This document shows, piece by piece, positions 32,323-40,819 of a stretch of DNA of 64,000 nucleotides. How positions within the stretch are numbered: the first letter of the stretch is position 1; every line of letters begins with the position of its first letter. The stretch is from Azonexus hydrophilus DSM 23864 (lineage in GTDB: Bacteria; Pseudomonadota; Gammaproteobacteria; Burkholderiales; Rhodocyclaceae). The DNA lies in contig NZ_AUCE01000012.1 of assembly GCF_000429605.1 (NCBI RefSeq), forward strand, positions 496,001-560,000, in the 5' to 3' direction. The notes under the pieces are model-generated. The model was not told the origin of the DNA. It saw only the letters and a list, made by a program, of their open reading frames with translations, and searched no databases. Both the position numbers and the translations under genes were made by a program.

Positions 32323-33207
32323 TCAGAATTGGCGGTGGCAGATGAAATCGGCCAGTTGGGTCAGGCGGCTGGCACGCTCGCCGAAGATGGACAGCGCCGA
32401 CAGGGCTTCGGTTCGCAATTCCCCGGCGTAAGCGCGGGCGCGTTCGAGGCCGAGCAGGGCGACGTAGGTTGGCTTGTCGGCGGCTTCGTCCTTGCCGGCA
32501 GTCTTGCCGAGGGTGGCGGTGCTGGCGGTGCAGTCGAGGATGTCGTCGACGACCTGGAAAAGCAGGCCGGCGCGCTTGGCGAATCGGTCGAGGCCGGCGC
32601 GTTCGTCGGCCGACAGCGGCTGGCCGGTCAGGGCGCCAAGCAGTACGGCGGCACGGATCAGGGCGCCGGTCTTGAGCGCGTGCATCAGTTCGAGTTCGGC
32701 CTGTTCGAGCGGTTTGCCGACCGAGGCCAGGTCGATGGCCTGACCGCCGGCCATGCCGCGCGAGCCGCTGGCGTGGGCGAGCAGGGCGATCATTTCGAGC
32801 TGGCGCTCGCCGAGCGGCTGGCTGGCCAGCAGTTCGAAGGCCAGCGTCTGCAGGCTGTCGCCAACCAGCAGGGCGGTCGGTTCGTCGTATTCGACGTGGC
32901 AGGTCGGCCGGCCACGGCGCAGCACATCGTCGTCCATGCACGGCAGATCGTCGTGCACCAGCGAATAGGCGTGGATCAATTCGACCGCGCAGGCGACGAC
33001 ATCGAGTTTGTCCGCGCTGGCGCCGGTCAGCTCGCCGGCGGCGAAGGCGAGCAGTGGACGCACGCGCTTGCCGCCGCCAAGGGTGGCGTAGCGCATCGCC
33101 TCATGCAGGCGTTGCGGGATCATCTCGCCGGCCGGCAGGAAGCGGCTCAGGGCAGATTCGGTGCGCGCCTGGGTGGCGGCCATCCAGTCAGCAAAGGGAA
33201 CGCTCAC
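32323..33207 (-). CDS. ispA: Farnesyl/geranyl diphosphate synthase
   Basis: 294 residues, short-chain polyprenyl synthase. The first Asp-rich motif is in [22 protein letters not shown], which has the two extra residues typical of bacterial FPP synthases, and the second is [18 protein letters not shown] and [14 protein letters not shown] are further signatures. It overlaps xseB by four bases and precedes dxs by two, so the three form one unit. Confidence 0.96.
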   Translation of the reverse strand: MSVPFADWMAATQARTESALSRFLPAGEMIPQRLHEAMRYATLGGGKRVRPLLAFAAGELTGASADKLDVVACAVELIHAYSLVHDDLPCMDDDVLRRGRPTCHVEYDEPTALLVGDSLQTLAFELLASQPLGERQLEMIALLAHASGSRGMAGGQAIDLASVGKPLEQAELELMHALKTGALIRAAVLLGALTGQPLSADERAGLDRFAKRAGLLFQVVDDILDCTASTATLGKTAGKDEAADKPTYVALLGLERARAYAGELRTEALSALSIFGERASRLTQLADFICHRQF

Positions 33208-33443
33208 TGCGCCTCCAGGGTTTTGCGGTCGATTTCCCGCGCTTCACCGTTCTCGATGATGCGGATCTGTTCTTCGGCGCGTTCGAGTTGCGCCTGGCAG
33301 TGACGGATCAGCGCCATGCCGCGCTGGTGGGCGGCGATCGAGGCTTCGAGTTCGAGTTGGCCGCCTTCCATGCCGGAGACGATGGCCTCAAGTTCAGCCA
33401 GTGCGGTCTCGAATTTCAGGTCGGCGATCGACGTCGGATCCAT
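33204..33443 (-). CDS. xseB: Exodeoxyribonuclease VII small subunit
   Basis: 79 residues: FETALAELEAIVSGMEGGQLELEASIAAHQRGMALI is the conserved helical core of XseB, which binds XseA. The ATG at 33443 (MDPTSIADLK) is chosen; an in-frame upstream reading that extends into the divergent gene has no homology. It is the first gene of the xseB-ispA-dxs-folE2 unit. Confidence 0.94.
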   Translation of the reverse strand: MDPTSIADLKFETALAELEAIVSGMEGGQLELEASIAAHQRGMALIRHCQAQLERAEEQIRIIENGEAREIDRKTLEAQ

Positions 33444-33546
33444 GTCACACAGTCTTGGGGAAACGCGTGAAAATACTCCATCCGGGGTATTTCGGTCAAA
33501 TTTCAGGATAAAATCAATATCCTTTTTAACCCGCTGGAGGCTTGGA

Positions 33547-34683
33547 ATGTCCGACATGGCGACTTCGTCCCGGTTGGCCCCCGCAGTTTCCCAACTGCCG
33601 GTGGACTGGTACTTCGATGAACGGATTCACGCGCTGGAGAAGAAACTCATCTTCGATGCCGGTCCGGGCTATGTCGGTCACCAGCTGATGGTGCCGGAAG
33701 CGGGCGATTACCGGACGCAGGAATGGAAAGACCACGGCCAGATGCTGCTCAACGGCGGCGCGGTCGGGCCGAATGCCGGCATCTGGCAGATGTCCAACGT
33801 CTGCCGCCATCGCCAGGCGATCATGCTGCAAGGCTCGGGCAAGCTCGAAGGGCCGGTGGTCTGTCCGATCCACCGGTGGACCTACGAGCAATCCGGCGAA
33901 CTGATCGGGGCACCGCACTTCCCGCAGAACCCCTGCCTGAACCTCGACAAGGTCAAGCTGGAAAACTGGAACGGCCTGCTGTTCAAGGGGCCGCGTTCGG
34001 CCAACGCCGACCTGGCCGGCATGACCACCGCGCGCGACCTCGACTTCTCCGGCTACAAGCTCGACCACGTCGAGATGCACGAGTGCAATTACAACTGGAA
34101 GACCTTCATCGAGGTCTATCTGGAGGACTACCACGTCGTGCCCTATCATCCGGGTCTGGGCAATTTCGTCACCTGCGACGACCTGAGCTGGCAGTTCGGC
34201 GACTGGTATTCGGTGCAGAAGGTCGGCATCACCTCGCTGCTCAAGGAATCCACCTCGGCTGTGTACAACCGCTGGCAGAAGGTCGTCCGCGAGTACTACG
34301 GCGATCGCGGGCAGACGCCGCCGCAAGGCGCGATCTGGCTGACCTATTACCCGAACATCATGGTCGAGTGGTATCCGCACGTGCTGGTCGTTTCGACGCT
34401 GATCCCGATGGGCGTGGACAAGACGATGAACGTCGTCGAGTTCTACTACCCCGAGGAAATCGTCGATTTCGAACGCGAGTTCATCGAGGCCGAACGCGCT
34501 GCCTACATGGAGACGGCGATCGAGGACGACGACATCGGCGAGCGCATGGACCGTGGCCGCAAGGCGCTGCTGGCTCAAGGTAAGAACGAGGTCGGCCCGT
34601 ACCAGAGCCCGATGGAAGACGGCATGCAGCACTTCCACGAGTTCTACCGGCGGATCATGCAGAAGGACATCGAGGCCCGCTGA
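33547..34683 (+). CDS. Rieske non-heme iron oxygenase, alpha subunit type
   Basis: 378 residues. The Rieske [2Fe-2S] ligands are C86-x-H88 and C106-x2-H109 (NVCRHRQ...VVCPIHRW). The mononuclear iron site is in NWKTFIEVYLEDYHVVPYHPG, with His196 and His201. This is the ring-hydroxylating oxygenase architecture, nearer to single-component-subunit types (e.g. betaine- or choline-related oxygenases) than to phthalate dioxygenases by overall feel. The substrate is unknown, and no reductase or ferredoxin gene is next to it. A CTGGAGG ribosome site precedes the ATG. Confidence 0.85.
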   Translation: MSDMATSSRLAPAVSQLPVDWYFDERIHALEKKLIFDAGPGYVGHQLMVPEAGDYRTQEWKDHGQMLLNGGAVGPNAGIWQMSNVCRHRQAIMLQGSGKLEGPVVCPIHRWTYEQSGELIGAPHFPQNPCLNLDKVKLENWNGLLFKGPRSANADLAGMTTARDLDFSGYKLDHVEMHECNYNWKTFIEVYLEDYHVVPYHPGLGNFVTCDDLSWQFGDWYSVQKVGITSLLKESTSAVYNRWQKVVREYYGDRGQTPPQGAIWLTYYPNIMVEWYPHVLVVSTLIPMGVDKTMNVVEFYYPEEIVDFEREFIEAERAAYMETAIEDDDIGERMDRGRKALLAQGKNEVGPYQSPMEDGMQHFHEFYRRIMQKDIEAR

Positions 34684-34711
34684 GTTCCCGTTGAATTCAC
34701 GCTGCCGATGA

Positions 34712-34737
34712 GGGCGCCGGGGTAAAATCCGGCGCCC
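34712..34737 (+). terminator. Hairpin terminator after the Rieske gene
   Basis: GGGCGCCGG and CCGGCGCCC form a 9-bp GC-rich stem with the loop GGTAAAAT, followed by TTCGTATTTTC. Confidence 0.7.
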
Positions 34738-34758
34738 TTCGTATTTTCGAGTTCCCGC

Positions 34759-35610
34759 ATGCAATCCCTGTGGATGATCGCCGCCAGCTTCCTGTTCGCC
34801 TGCATGGGCGTCTGCGTCAAGCTCGCCGCCGAAACCCACAACGCGGTGGAAATCACCTTCTGGCGCAGTGCCATCGCCCTGTTGCTGATGTACGGCCTGG
34901 TCCGCCTGCGCGGCGTTTCGCTGCGCACGCCGCACTGGCGCTGGCAGATCACGCGCGGGGTGGTCGGCTTCTCGGCGCTGTTTTCCTATTTCTATGCGAT
35001 CACGCTGCTGCCGCTGGCGACGGCGGTGACCCTCAACTACACCTCGGCCATCTTCCTGGCGCTCTACCTGGTGCTGGCCGGCTGGCGCATGCGTACTGGC
35101 ATGCTCGGCGCGCTGGCGATCGGCCTGGCCGGCGTCGTCCTGTTGCTCAAGCCGACCTTGCACGAAGATCAACTGGTCGGCGGCTTGATCGGCCTCGGTT
35201 CCGGCGTGCTCGCCGGCATGGCCTACTTCAGTGTGCGCGAACTCGGCGCACGTGGCGAACCGGAAACGCGCACCGTCTTCTACTTCTCGCTGGTGGCCAC
35301 CGTCTGTTCCGCCGTCTGGCTGGCTTTCGGCGAAATCAACCCGGTCGATGCCGACAGCGGCCTGATCCTGTTCGGCGTCGCCGCTTTTGCCACGCTCGCC
35401 CAACTGGCCATGACCCGGGCCTATTCGCGCGGCAAGACGCTGATGTCGGCGGCGCTGGCCTACTCCACGGTGATCTTCTCCAGCCTCGCAGGCATGCTGT
35501 TCTGGGGCGAAGTCCTGCCGGCGTCGGCGTGGGCGGCGATCGGCCTGATCATCCTGTCGGGCATTGCGGCCACGCATTTTTCGCGTGCCAGCCCGGTGGA
35601 GCAGGATTAA
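34759..35610 (+). CDS. EamA/DMT family transporter
   Basis: 283 residues with about ten membrane helices arranged as two EamA repeats: first MIAASFLFACMGVCVKLAA, second beginning near LVGGLIGLGSGVLAGMAYFSVREL. Typical details are AVEITFWRSAIAL and the final helix IGLIILSGIA. These proteins export amino acids, nucleosides or other metabolites; the substrate cannot be told. It is separated from the Rieske gene by a terminator, and the next gene is 31 bases downstream. Confidence 0.88.
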   Translation: MQSLWMIAASFLFACMGVCVKLAAETHNAVEITFWRSAIALLLMYGLVRLRGVSLRTPHWRWQITRGVVGFSALFSYFYAITLLPLATAVTLNYTSAIFLALYLVLAGWRMRTGMLGALAIGLAGVVLLLKPTLHEDQLVGGLIGLGSGVLAGMAYFSVRELGARGEPETRTVFYFSLVATVCSAVWLAFGEINPVDADSGLILFGVAAFATLAQLAMTRAYSRGKTLMSAALAYSTVIFSSLAGMLFWGEVLPASAWAAIGLIILSGIAATHFSRASPVEQD

Positions 35611-35641
35611 ACTGGACCCAGAACAACAAAGGAGCAAGACC

Positions 35642-35992
35642 ATGATCGTCATCGACCATAAAGGCCACCGCGTCAATGTTTCCGTCTTCGGCGAGTTCAC
35701 GCTGGCGGATTACCGGGAGTTCGAGGAAGTCGTCAATTACAAGATCAAGTTCGAGGGGCCGGTCGACCTGTTCTTCGATCTGACCAAGATGGGCACGCTG
35801 ACGCTTGACGTGGCCTGGGAAGAGGTCAAGTTCTCGCGCGCCCACGCCAACGACTTCAACCGCGTGGCGGTTGTCACCGACAGCGAATGGGTGACCTGGA
35901 GCGCCTGGATTTCGCAGACCTTCGTCAATGCCGACGTGCAGGTCTTCGACGATGCGGCAGCCGCCGACGAGTGGCTGGAGAACGAGGCTTGA
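35642..35992 (+). CDS. Small STAS/SpoIIAA-like protein
   Basis: 116 residues starting MIVIDHKGHRVNVSVFGEFTLADY. Alternating strands and helices (VDLFFDLTKM, FNRVAVVTDSEWVTWSAW, VQVFDDAAAADEWLE) resemble the SpoIIAA-like STAS fold found in many stand-alone bacterial proteins of unknown function. There is no clear phosphorylatable serine of classical anti-sigma antagonists. AAAGGAG-like sequence precedes the start. The stop overlaps the TTG start of sseA (TTGA), so the two are co-translated. Confidence 0.75.
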   Translation: MIVIDHKGHRVNVSVFGEFTLADYREFEEVVNYKIKFEGPVDLFFDLTKMGTLTLDVAWEEVKFSRAHANDFNRVAVVTDSEWVTWSAWISQTFVNADVQVFDDAAAADEWLENEA

Positions 35993-36828
35993 GTTTCGGC
36001 ACGCTGGTTTCCGTCGCCCAGTTGCAGGCGCAACTGGGCAATCCCGACTGGTGCGTCGTCGACGTCCGCCATCAACTGGCCGACGTCGCCTATGGCGAAC
36101 GGGTTTACGCCGAAGCCCACATTCCGGGCGCCCACTTCCTGCATTGCGACCGCGATCTGTCCGGGCCGATGAGCGGCCGCAATGGTCGTCACCCGCTGCC
36201 CGATCCGCAGGTGCTGGCCGCCCGTCTGGGCAGCATCGGCATCGGCCGGCAGACCCAGGTGGTGGTGTATGACGACGCCCAGGGCATGATCGCCGGCCGG
36301 CTGTGGTGGTTGCTGCGCTGGCTCGGCCACGACGCCGTGGCTGTGCTCGACGGCGGCTGGCAGGACTGGCTGGCGGCCGGCGCGGCAGTCGATGCTCAGC
36401 CGCCCGTGGCTAAGCCCCGGGAATTCACCCCGGTGACGCGCAATTTTGCCGTCGACGCGCAGTTCGTCCGCGGCATGCTGGATTCGCCGTCGATGCGCTT
36501 GGTCGATGGCCGGGCCAATGACCGCTTCCGTGGCGAAAACGAGACCATCGACCCGGTTGGCGGTCATATTCCCGGTGCGGTCAATCGTTTCTTCCGCGAC
36601 AACCTTGCTGCCGACGGTCACTTCAAGCCGGCCGGCGAACTGGCCGCCGAGTGGCAGTCCCTGCTGGGCGGGCTTGCGCCCGAGCAGATGGTGCACTATT
36701 GCGGCTCTGGCGTTTCCGCCTGCCACAACCTGCTGGCCATGGAAATTGCCGGTCTGTCCGGCTCTCGGCTCTATGGCGGTTCGTGGAGCGAATGGTGCGC
36801 CGATCCGGAACGACCGGTCGCGCGCTGA
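35989..36828 (+). CDS. sseA: Thiosulfate/3-mercaptopyruvate sulfurtransferase
   Basis: 279 residues with two rhodanese domains. The first (about 10-130) is inactive-like. The second has the catalytic loop CGSGVSAC beginning at Cys238 (HYCGSGVSACHNLLAM), whose CGSG[VT][ST]A form points to mercaptopyruvate preference, as in E. coli SseA. TTG at 35989 is the start, coupled to the stop of the preceding gene; no ATG lies near the family N-terminus. It is convergent with queG, with the stop codons adjacent. Confidence 0.9.
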   Translation: MSFGTLVSVAQLQAQLGNPDWCVVDVRHQLADVAYGERVYAEAHIPGAHFLHCDRDLSGPMSGRNGRHPLPDPQVLAARLGSIGIGRQTQVVVYDDAQGMIAGRLWWLLRWLGHDAVAVLDGGWQDWLAAGAAVDAQPPVAKPREFTPVTRNFAVDAQFVRGMLDSPSMRLVDGRANDRFRGENETIDPVGGHIPGAVNRFFRDNLAADGHFKPAGELAAEWQSLLGGLAPEQMVHYCGSGVSACHNLLAMEIAGLSGSRLYGGSWSEWCADPERPVAR

Positions 36829-37881
36829 TCAATTTCCGCTGCTGAGGCGGGCGAGTGCCCAGTCCACGTGCTCGCGCACCAGTGCCGAGGCGTGCGTCGA
36901 TCTTTCCTGCAGGGCGGCGATTGCCGCCGGGCTGGCCGGGCCGTTGCCCAGCGCCACGGCAATGTTGCGCAGCCAGCGTTCGTGGCCGATGCGGCGGATC
37001 GGGTTGCCGGCCAGGCGGTCGTTGAACTGCGTTTCGCTCCAGGCAAACAATTCGATCAGCGTGGCCGAGTCGAGGCCGTGGCGCGGGGAAAATTCCGGGT
37101 CGCCGAGCTGGGCGAAGCGGTTCCACGGGCAGCAGGTCTGGCAGTCGTCGCAGCCGTATATCCGGTTGCCGATCAGCGGCCGGAATTCCAGCGGAATGGC
37201 GCCGGCCAGTTCGATGGTCAGGTAGGAAATGCAGCGCCGGGCATCGACGACGTAGGGCTGGACGATGGCGCCGGTCGGGCAGGCGTCGAGGCAGGCGCGA
37301 CAGGTGCCGCAGTGCTCGTCGACCGGCGCATCGGGCGCTAGCGGCAGGTCGCAGTAGATTTCGCCGAGAAAGCGCCACGAGCCCCGTTTCGACAACAGCA
37401 GCGTGTGCTTGCCGCGCCAGCCGAGGCCGGCCTGGCTGGCGTATTCGACCTCCATCACCGGCGCCGAGTCGGAGAACACGCGGTAGCCGAAGGGGCCGGC
37501 CAGTCCGGCGATGGCGTCGGCCAGTTTCTGCAGCCGGCTGCGCACCACCTTGTGGTAATCGCGGCCTTGGGCGTAGCGGGAAATGGCCGCCTGGCCGGGG
37601 GCGTCGGCCGTCCGGTCGTGCGGCAGGTAGTCGATGGCGGCGGAAATCACCGTGATCGTGCCGGCCTGCAGTTGCTGTGGCTGGGCGCGCAGTTCGAGGT
37701 GGCGCGCCATATAATCCATCTCCCCGTGCATGCCGGCGGCCAGCCATGCACGCAGCCGGTCGACGGCCGCGCCCGGTTCGGCGCGGGCCACGCCGATGTC
37801 GGCAAAACCCAGTTCCCGGCCGAGTTCGCGGATGCGCGCCTTGATGGCCGCGTGGTCCAGTTTGGAGTCCTGATCATGCAT
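36829..37881 (-). CDS. queG: Epoxyqueuosine reductase QueG
   Basis: 350 residues. It reduces epoxyqueuosine to queuosine in tRNA with cobalamin and two [4Fe-4S] clusters. The clusters' ligands are in CGTCRACLDACPTGAI and CDDCQTCCPWN. RYAQGRDYHKVVRSRLQKLA and the GYRVFSDSAPVMEVEYA region are typical of the cobalamin domain. The C-terminal ~60 residues resemble the HEAT-like repeats. Its start codon is the right half of ATGCAT, shared with divergent tsaE. Like NrdJ in this window, the enzyme needs B12. Confidence 0.95.
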   Translation of the reverse strand: MHDQDSKLDHAAIKARIRELGRELGFADIGVARAEPGAAVDRLRAWLAAGMHGEMDYMARHLELRAQPQQLQAGTITVISAAIDYLPHDRTADAPGQAAISRYAQGRDYHKVVRSRLQKLADAIAGLAGPFGYRVFSDSAPVMEVEYASQAGLGWRGKHTLLLSKRGSWRFLGEIYCDLPLAPDAPVDEHCGTCRACLDACPTGAIVQPYVVDARRCISYLTIELAGAIPLEFRPLIGNRIYGCDDCQTCCPWNRFAQLGDPEFSPRHGLDSATLIELFAWSETQFNDRLAGNPIRRIGHERWLRNIAVALGNGPASPAAIAALQERSTHASALVREHVDWALARLSSGN

Positions 37882-38391
37882 GGCACGGATGTTACCGCCC
37901 TTTTCGATTTGCCCGACGAAGCGGCGACGCAGGAACTCGGCAAAAATCTCGCGCAGACGCTGCTGCCCGGCCAGGTGATCTTTCTCGAAGGCGACCTCGG
38001 CGCCGGCAAAACCACGCTGGCGCGCGCCATGATCCGCGCCCTGGGGCACACCGGCCCGGTGAAGAGTCCGACCTACGCTTTGGTTGAAGTTTACGTAGTT
38101 TCGAGTTTATACTTGTATCACTTTGATTTTTATCGCTTCGAGTCACCAGAGGAGTTCCTCGATGCGGGGTTTGGCGAATACTTCAACGAAGCTTCCGTCT
38201 GTCTGGTCGAATGGCCTGACAAGGCAGTGGGCTGCGTGCCATCGCCGGACCTGCGCATACACTTGCGGCACGCCGGGTCCGCGCGTGTTGCAGAACTCGC
38301 AGCTTCGTCCGAAAGGGGGGCGTCATGCATAAGGACACTCGCCTCGATCCGCGCCGCCGGCAACTCCTGCGCTACGCCGGATCTGCCCTAG
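37876..38391 (+). CDS. tsaE: tRNA threonylcarbamoyladenosine biosynthesis ATPase TsaE
   Basis: 171 residues. The Walker A loop is GDLGAGKT (about 39-46), then GHTGPVKSPTYALVE and YHFDFYRFESPEEF, the YjeE signatures. TsaE drives the TsaBD complex in t6A tRNA modification. The C-terminal ~20 residues are poorly conserved and read through the first 67 bases of amiC. The start ATG is the left half of a palindromic ATGCAT that also holds the queG start. A short AT-rich patch in the middle (about 38085-38145) contrasts with the surrounding GC-rich codons. Confidence 0.93.
   Translation: MHGTDVTALFDLPDEAATQELGKNLAQTLLPGQVIFLEGDLGAGKTTLARAMIRALGHTGPVKSPTYALVEVYVVSSLYLYHFDFYRFESPEEFLDAGFGEYFNEASVCLVEWPDKAVGCVPSPDLRIHLRHAGSARVAELAASSERGASCIRTLASIRAAGNSCATPDLP
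38084..38113 (+). promoter_or_regulatory. Possible internal promoter for amiC inside tsaE
   Basis: TTGAAG and TATACT separated by 18 bases within an unusually AT-rich part of tsaE. Transcription would start about 200 bases before amiC. Confidence 0.4.
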
Positions 38392-39632
38392 TTCTCTCGG
38401 TTACGCCGCTGGCGGGGATTGCCGCCAACCGTCCCAGCATCATCGCCGTGCGCATCTGGCCGGCCGAGGATTACACGCGGGTCACGCTGGAACACGACGC
38501 GCCGCTCAAGTTCACCCATTTCGCCGTTGAAAATCCGGATCGCCTGGTGGTTGACATCGAAGGTGTGGAATTCAACAGCGTCCTGGAAAGCCTGGCCGGC
38601 AAGGTCGCCGAGCACGATCCCTACATCAAGCTGCTGCGTGCAGGGCGCTTCAAGCCCGGCGTCGTCCGTCTGGTCATGGAGTTGAAGACCAAGGTCAAGC
38701 CGCAGGTCTTTTCGCTGGCGCCGGTTGCCGAATACGGTCACCGTCTGGTGCTCGATGTCTATCCGGAAAATCCGGCCGATCCCTTGATGGCGCTGTTGCA
38801 GGGCCGGCAGGATGCGGTCGAGCCGCTGCGCCTGGACGAAGAGCTGGCCAGTCGCCAGCCGGAACCGGCGAAGCCGCAGTCGGCGGCGCGTTCCGGCAAG
38901 CCGGCGGTCAACCGGTTGGTCACCATCATGCTCGATCCCGGTCACGGCGGCGAAGATCCCGGCGCGGTCGGCAAGCGCGGGACCTATGAAAAGAACGTGA
39001 CGCTGGCGATTGCGCAGCGCCTGAAAAAACGCATCGATGCCGAGCCGAACATGCGCGCGGTGCTGACCCGCGACGGCGATTTCTTCGTCCCGCTGCATGT
39101 TCGTGTGCAGAAGGCGCGGCGCATCCAGGCCGACCTCTTCCTGTCGATTCACGCCGATGCCTGGATCAAGCCGGATGCCCGCGGGTCGTCGGTTTATGTG
39201 CTGTCCGAGCAGGGGGCAACGAGCACGCAGGCTCGCCTGCTGGCGCAGAAGGAAAACAACGCCGACCTGATCGGCGGGGTCAATCTGGCCAAGACCAAGG
39301 ATGTTTTCCTGGCCCGCACGCTGCTTGACCTGTCGCAGACGGCAACGATCAACGACAGTCTGAAGCTGGGCAAATACCTGCTCGGCGAACTGGGCTCGAT
39401 CAATCGCCTGCACAAGGCGCATGTCGAACAGGCCGGATTTGCCGTGCTCAAGGCGCCGGATATTCCGTCGGCGCTGATCGAGACGGCGTTCATCTCCAAT
39501 CCGGAAGAGGAATTGCGGTTGAAGGACGAGGCTTATCAGGAACAGATGGCCGATGCCCTGATGCGCGGCATCCGTCAGTATTTCATCAAGCATCCGCCGG
39601 GGCCAAAGGCCGGCAGCGGCCGCGCCAGCTGA
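38325..39632 (+). CDS. N-acetylmuramoyl-L-alanine amidase (AmiB/AmiC type)
   Basis: 435 residues. The N-terminus DPRRRQLLRYAGSALVLS looks like a twin-arginine signal, as in AmiA/AmiC. An AMIN domain follows (about 35-150: IIAVRIWPAEDYTRVTLEHD, FKPGVVRLVMEL), then an Amidase_3 domain with IMLDPGHGGEDPGAVG, FLSIHADAW and the terminal Glu region ALIETAFISNPEEE. These cleave septal peptidoglycan during cell separation. tsaE-ami is the conserved yjeE-amiB order. The start at 38325 overlaps tsaE by 67 bases. Confidence 0.93.
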   Translation: MHKDTRLDPRRRQLLRYAGSALVLSVTPLAGIAANRPSIIAVRIWPAEDYTRVTLEHDAPLKFTHFAVENPDRLVVDIEGVEFNSVLESLAGKVAEHDPYIKLLRAGRFKPGVVRLVMELKTKVKPQVFSLAPVAEYGHRLVLDVYPENPADPLMALLQGRQDAVEPLRLDEELASRQPEPAKPQSAARSGKPAVNRLVTIMLDPGHGGEDPGAVGKRGTYEKNVTLAIAQRLKKRIDAEPNMRAVLTRDGDFFVPLHVRVQKARRIQADLFLSIHADAWIKPDARGSSVYVLSEQGATSTQARLLAQKENNADLIGGVNLAKTKDVFLARTLLDLSQTATINDSLKLGKYLLGELGSINRLHKAHVEQAGFAVLKAPDIPSALIETAFISNPEEELRLKDEAYQEQMADALMRGIRQYFIKHPPGPKAGSGRAS

Positions 39633-39645
39633 TCGCCAGCCCGCG

Positions 39646-40698
39646 TCAGAACAGCTCGACTTCGCCCTTGGCGATTTCGCGAGCGGCGAGCCGGCCGTCG
39701 GTAATCAACTGTTCGTAGCAGGCCACCTGGTTGCGACCGTTGCGCTTGGCGTAGTAGAGCGCTTCGTCGGCGCGTTCGATGACGTCGGTCGGCGTGTCGC
39801 AGCTGAGTAGCTGGCTGAAGCCGATGCTGACGGTGACATGCCCGACCCGGCTGAAAACGGATTTTTCCACGTCGCTGCGGAAGCGGTCCAGTGTTGCCTG
39901 CGCCGAAGCACGGTCGGTCGGCTGCAGCAGCGCGATGAATTCCTCGCCGCCAAAGCGGAACAACTGGTCGTCGAAACGGAAACTTTGACGCATCACCTGT
40001 GACAGCATGATCAGCACTTCGTCGCCGATCAGGTGGCCAAAGTTGTCGTTGATGTGCTTGAAATGGTCGATGTCGCAGACGGCCAGCCAGTGGTTGCTGT
40101 CCGGCGCCAGCGTGCGGCGGGCGAATTGGTGTTCATTGCCGAGCAGTTCGTCGGAAGCGGCCTGGCCGAGCAGCTCGAACAGATGCTTGTCGAAAGTCTT
40201 GCGACTGGCCAGTCCGGTCAGCGTATCGGCCTCGCCGTAATCGAGCAGGGCGATATGGTTGCCGAAGTACTCGATCAGGCCCATCAGCGTGACGCGGCGG
40301 TCAGCCGAGAACTCGTCCGAGAGGACCAGATCGATGAAATAGATTGGTTCGTCCAGGCGCAGTACCGGGAAAATGATGCGGTGCGAACCGTCTTCCTGGT
40401 AGTCGAGCACGGCCGACAATTCCTTGCGGCATTGGCGGAGCAGCGGATCGCGATCAATCGGCTGGCAGAAATGATGATCGGGCAGGTAGGCGTTGCGCAG
40501 GAACTGGCCTTGTGGACCGTAGCCGGCACAGGCGAAGACGATGGTCTTGCGTTTGCCGGTGTAGCAGCGATAGATGGTCAGGCGTTCGGGCGCGAACAGA
40601 TCCATCAAGGCATCGACCATGGCGGAATTGATTTCGGTGCGGTCGCGCCGCGCAGAAATCCTTACGACATGGTTGATCAATCCCAGCATGTTTAACAA
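39646..40698 (-). CDS. Diguanylate cyclase with unassigned N-terminal sensor
   Basis: 350 residues. A C-terminal GGDEF domain (about 155-335) has the active-site GGEEF at 250-254, the upstream DIDHFKHINDNFGH metal/substrate motif and an inhibitory I-site RFDD five residues before GGEEF. It should therefore make c-di-GMP with product feedback. The first ~150 residues are soluble and GAF-like in feel but not clearly assigned. No membrane helix is seen. A minus-strand TATAAT (40719-40724) upstream could be its -10 element. It is convergent with the amidase gene. Confidence 0.92.
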   Translation of the reverse strand: MLNMLGLINHVVRISARRDRTEINSAMVDALMDLFAPERLTIYRCYTGKRKTIVFACAGYGPQGQFLRNAYLPDHHFCQPIDRDPLLRQCRKELSAVLDYQEDGSHRIIFPVLRLDEPIYFIDLVLSDEFSADRRVTLMGLIEYFGNHIALLDYGEADTLTGLASRKTFDKHLFELLGQAASDELLGNEHQFARRTLAPDSNHWLAVCDIDHFKHINDNFGHLIGDEVLIMLSQVMRQSFRFDDQLFRFGGEEFIALLQPTDRASAQATLDRFRSDVEKSVFSRVGHVTVSIGFSQLLSCDTPTDVIERADEALYYAKRNGRNQVACYEQLITDGRLAAREIAKGEVELF

Positions 40699-40819
40699 CG
40701 CGCAAAAATGGTCGCCCGATTATAGCCACTGCCGGCTTGCCAAGGGGCTGTTTTTTCGTGGATTTACCCGGAAAACCGGGCTGGCCCGGTATAATCGCGC
40801 TTTTTTGCAGCAGCATCCG

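Noticed and set aside
33526-35700. 724-residue open frame antisense to the Rieske and EamA genes
   Set aside because: It crosses two well-supported plus-strand genes and a terminator, and has no recognisable protein features.
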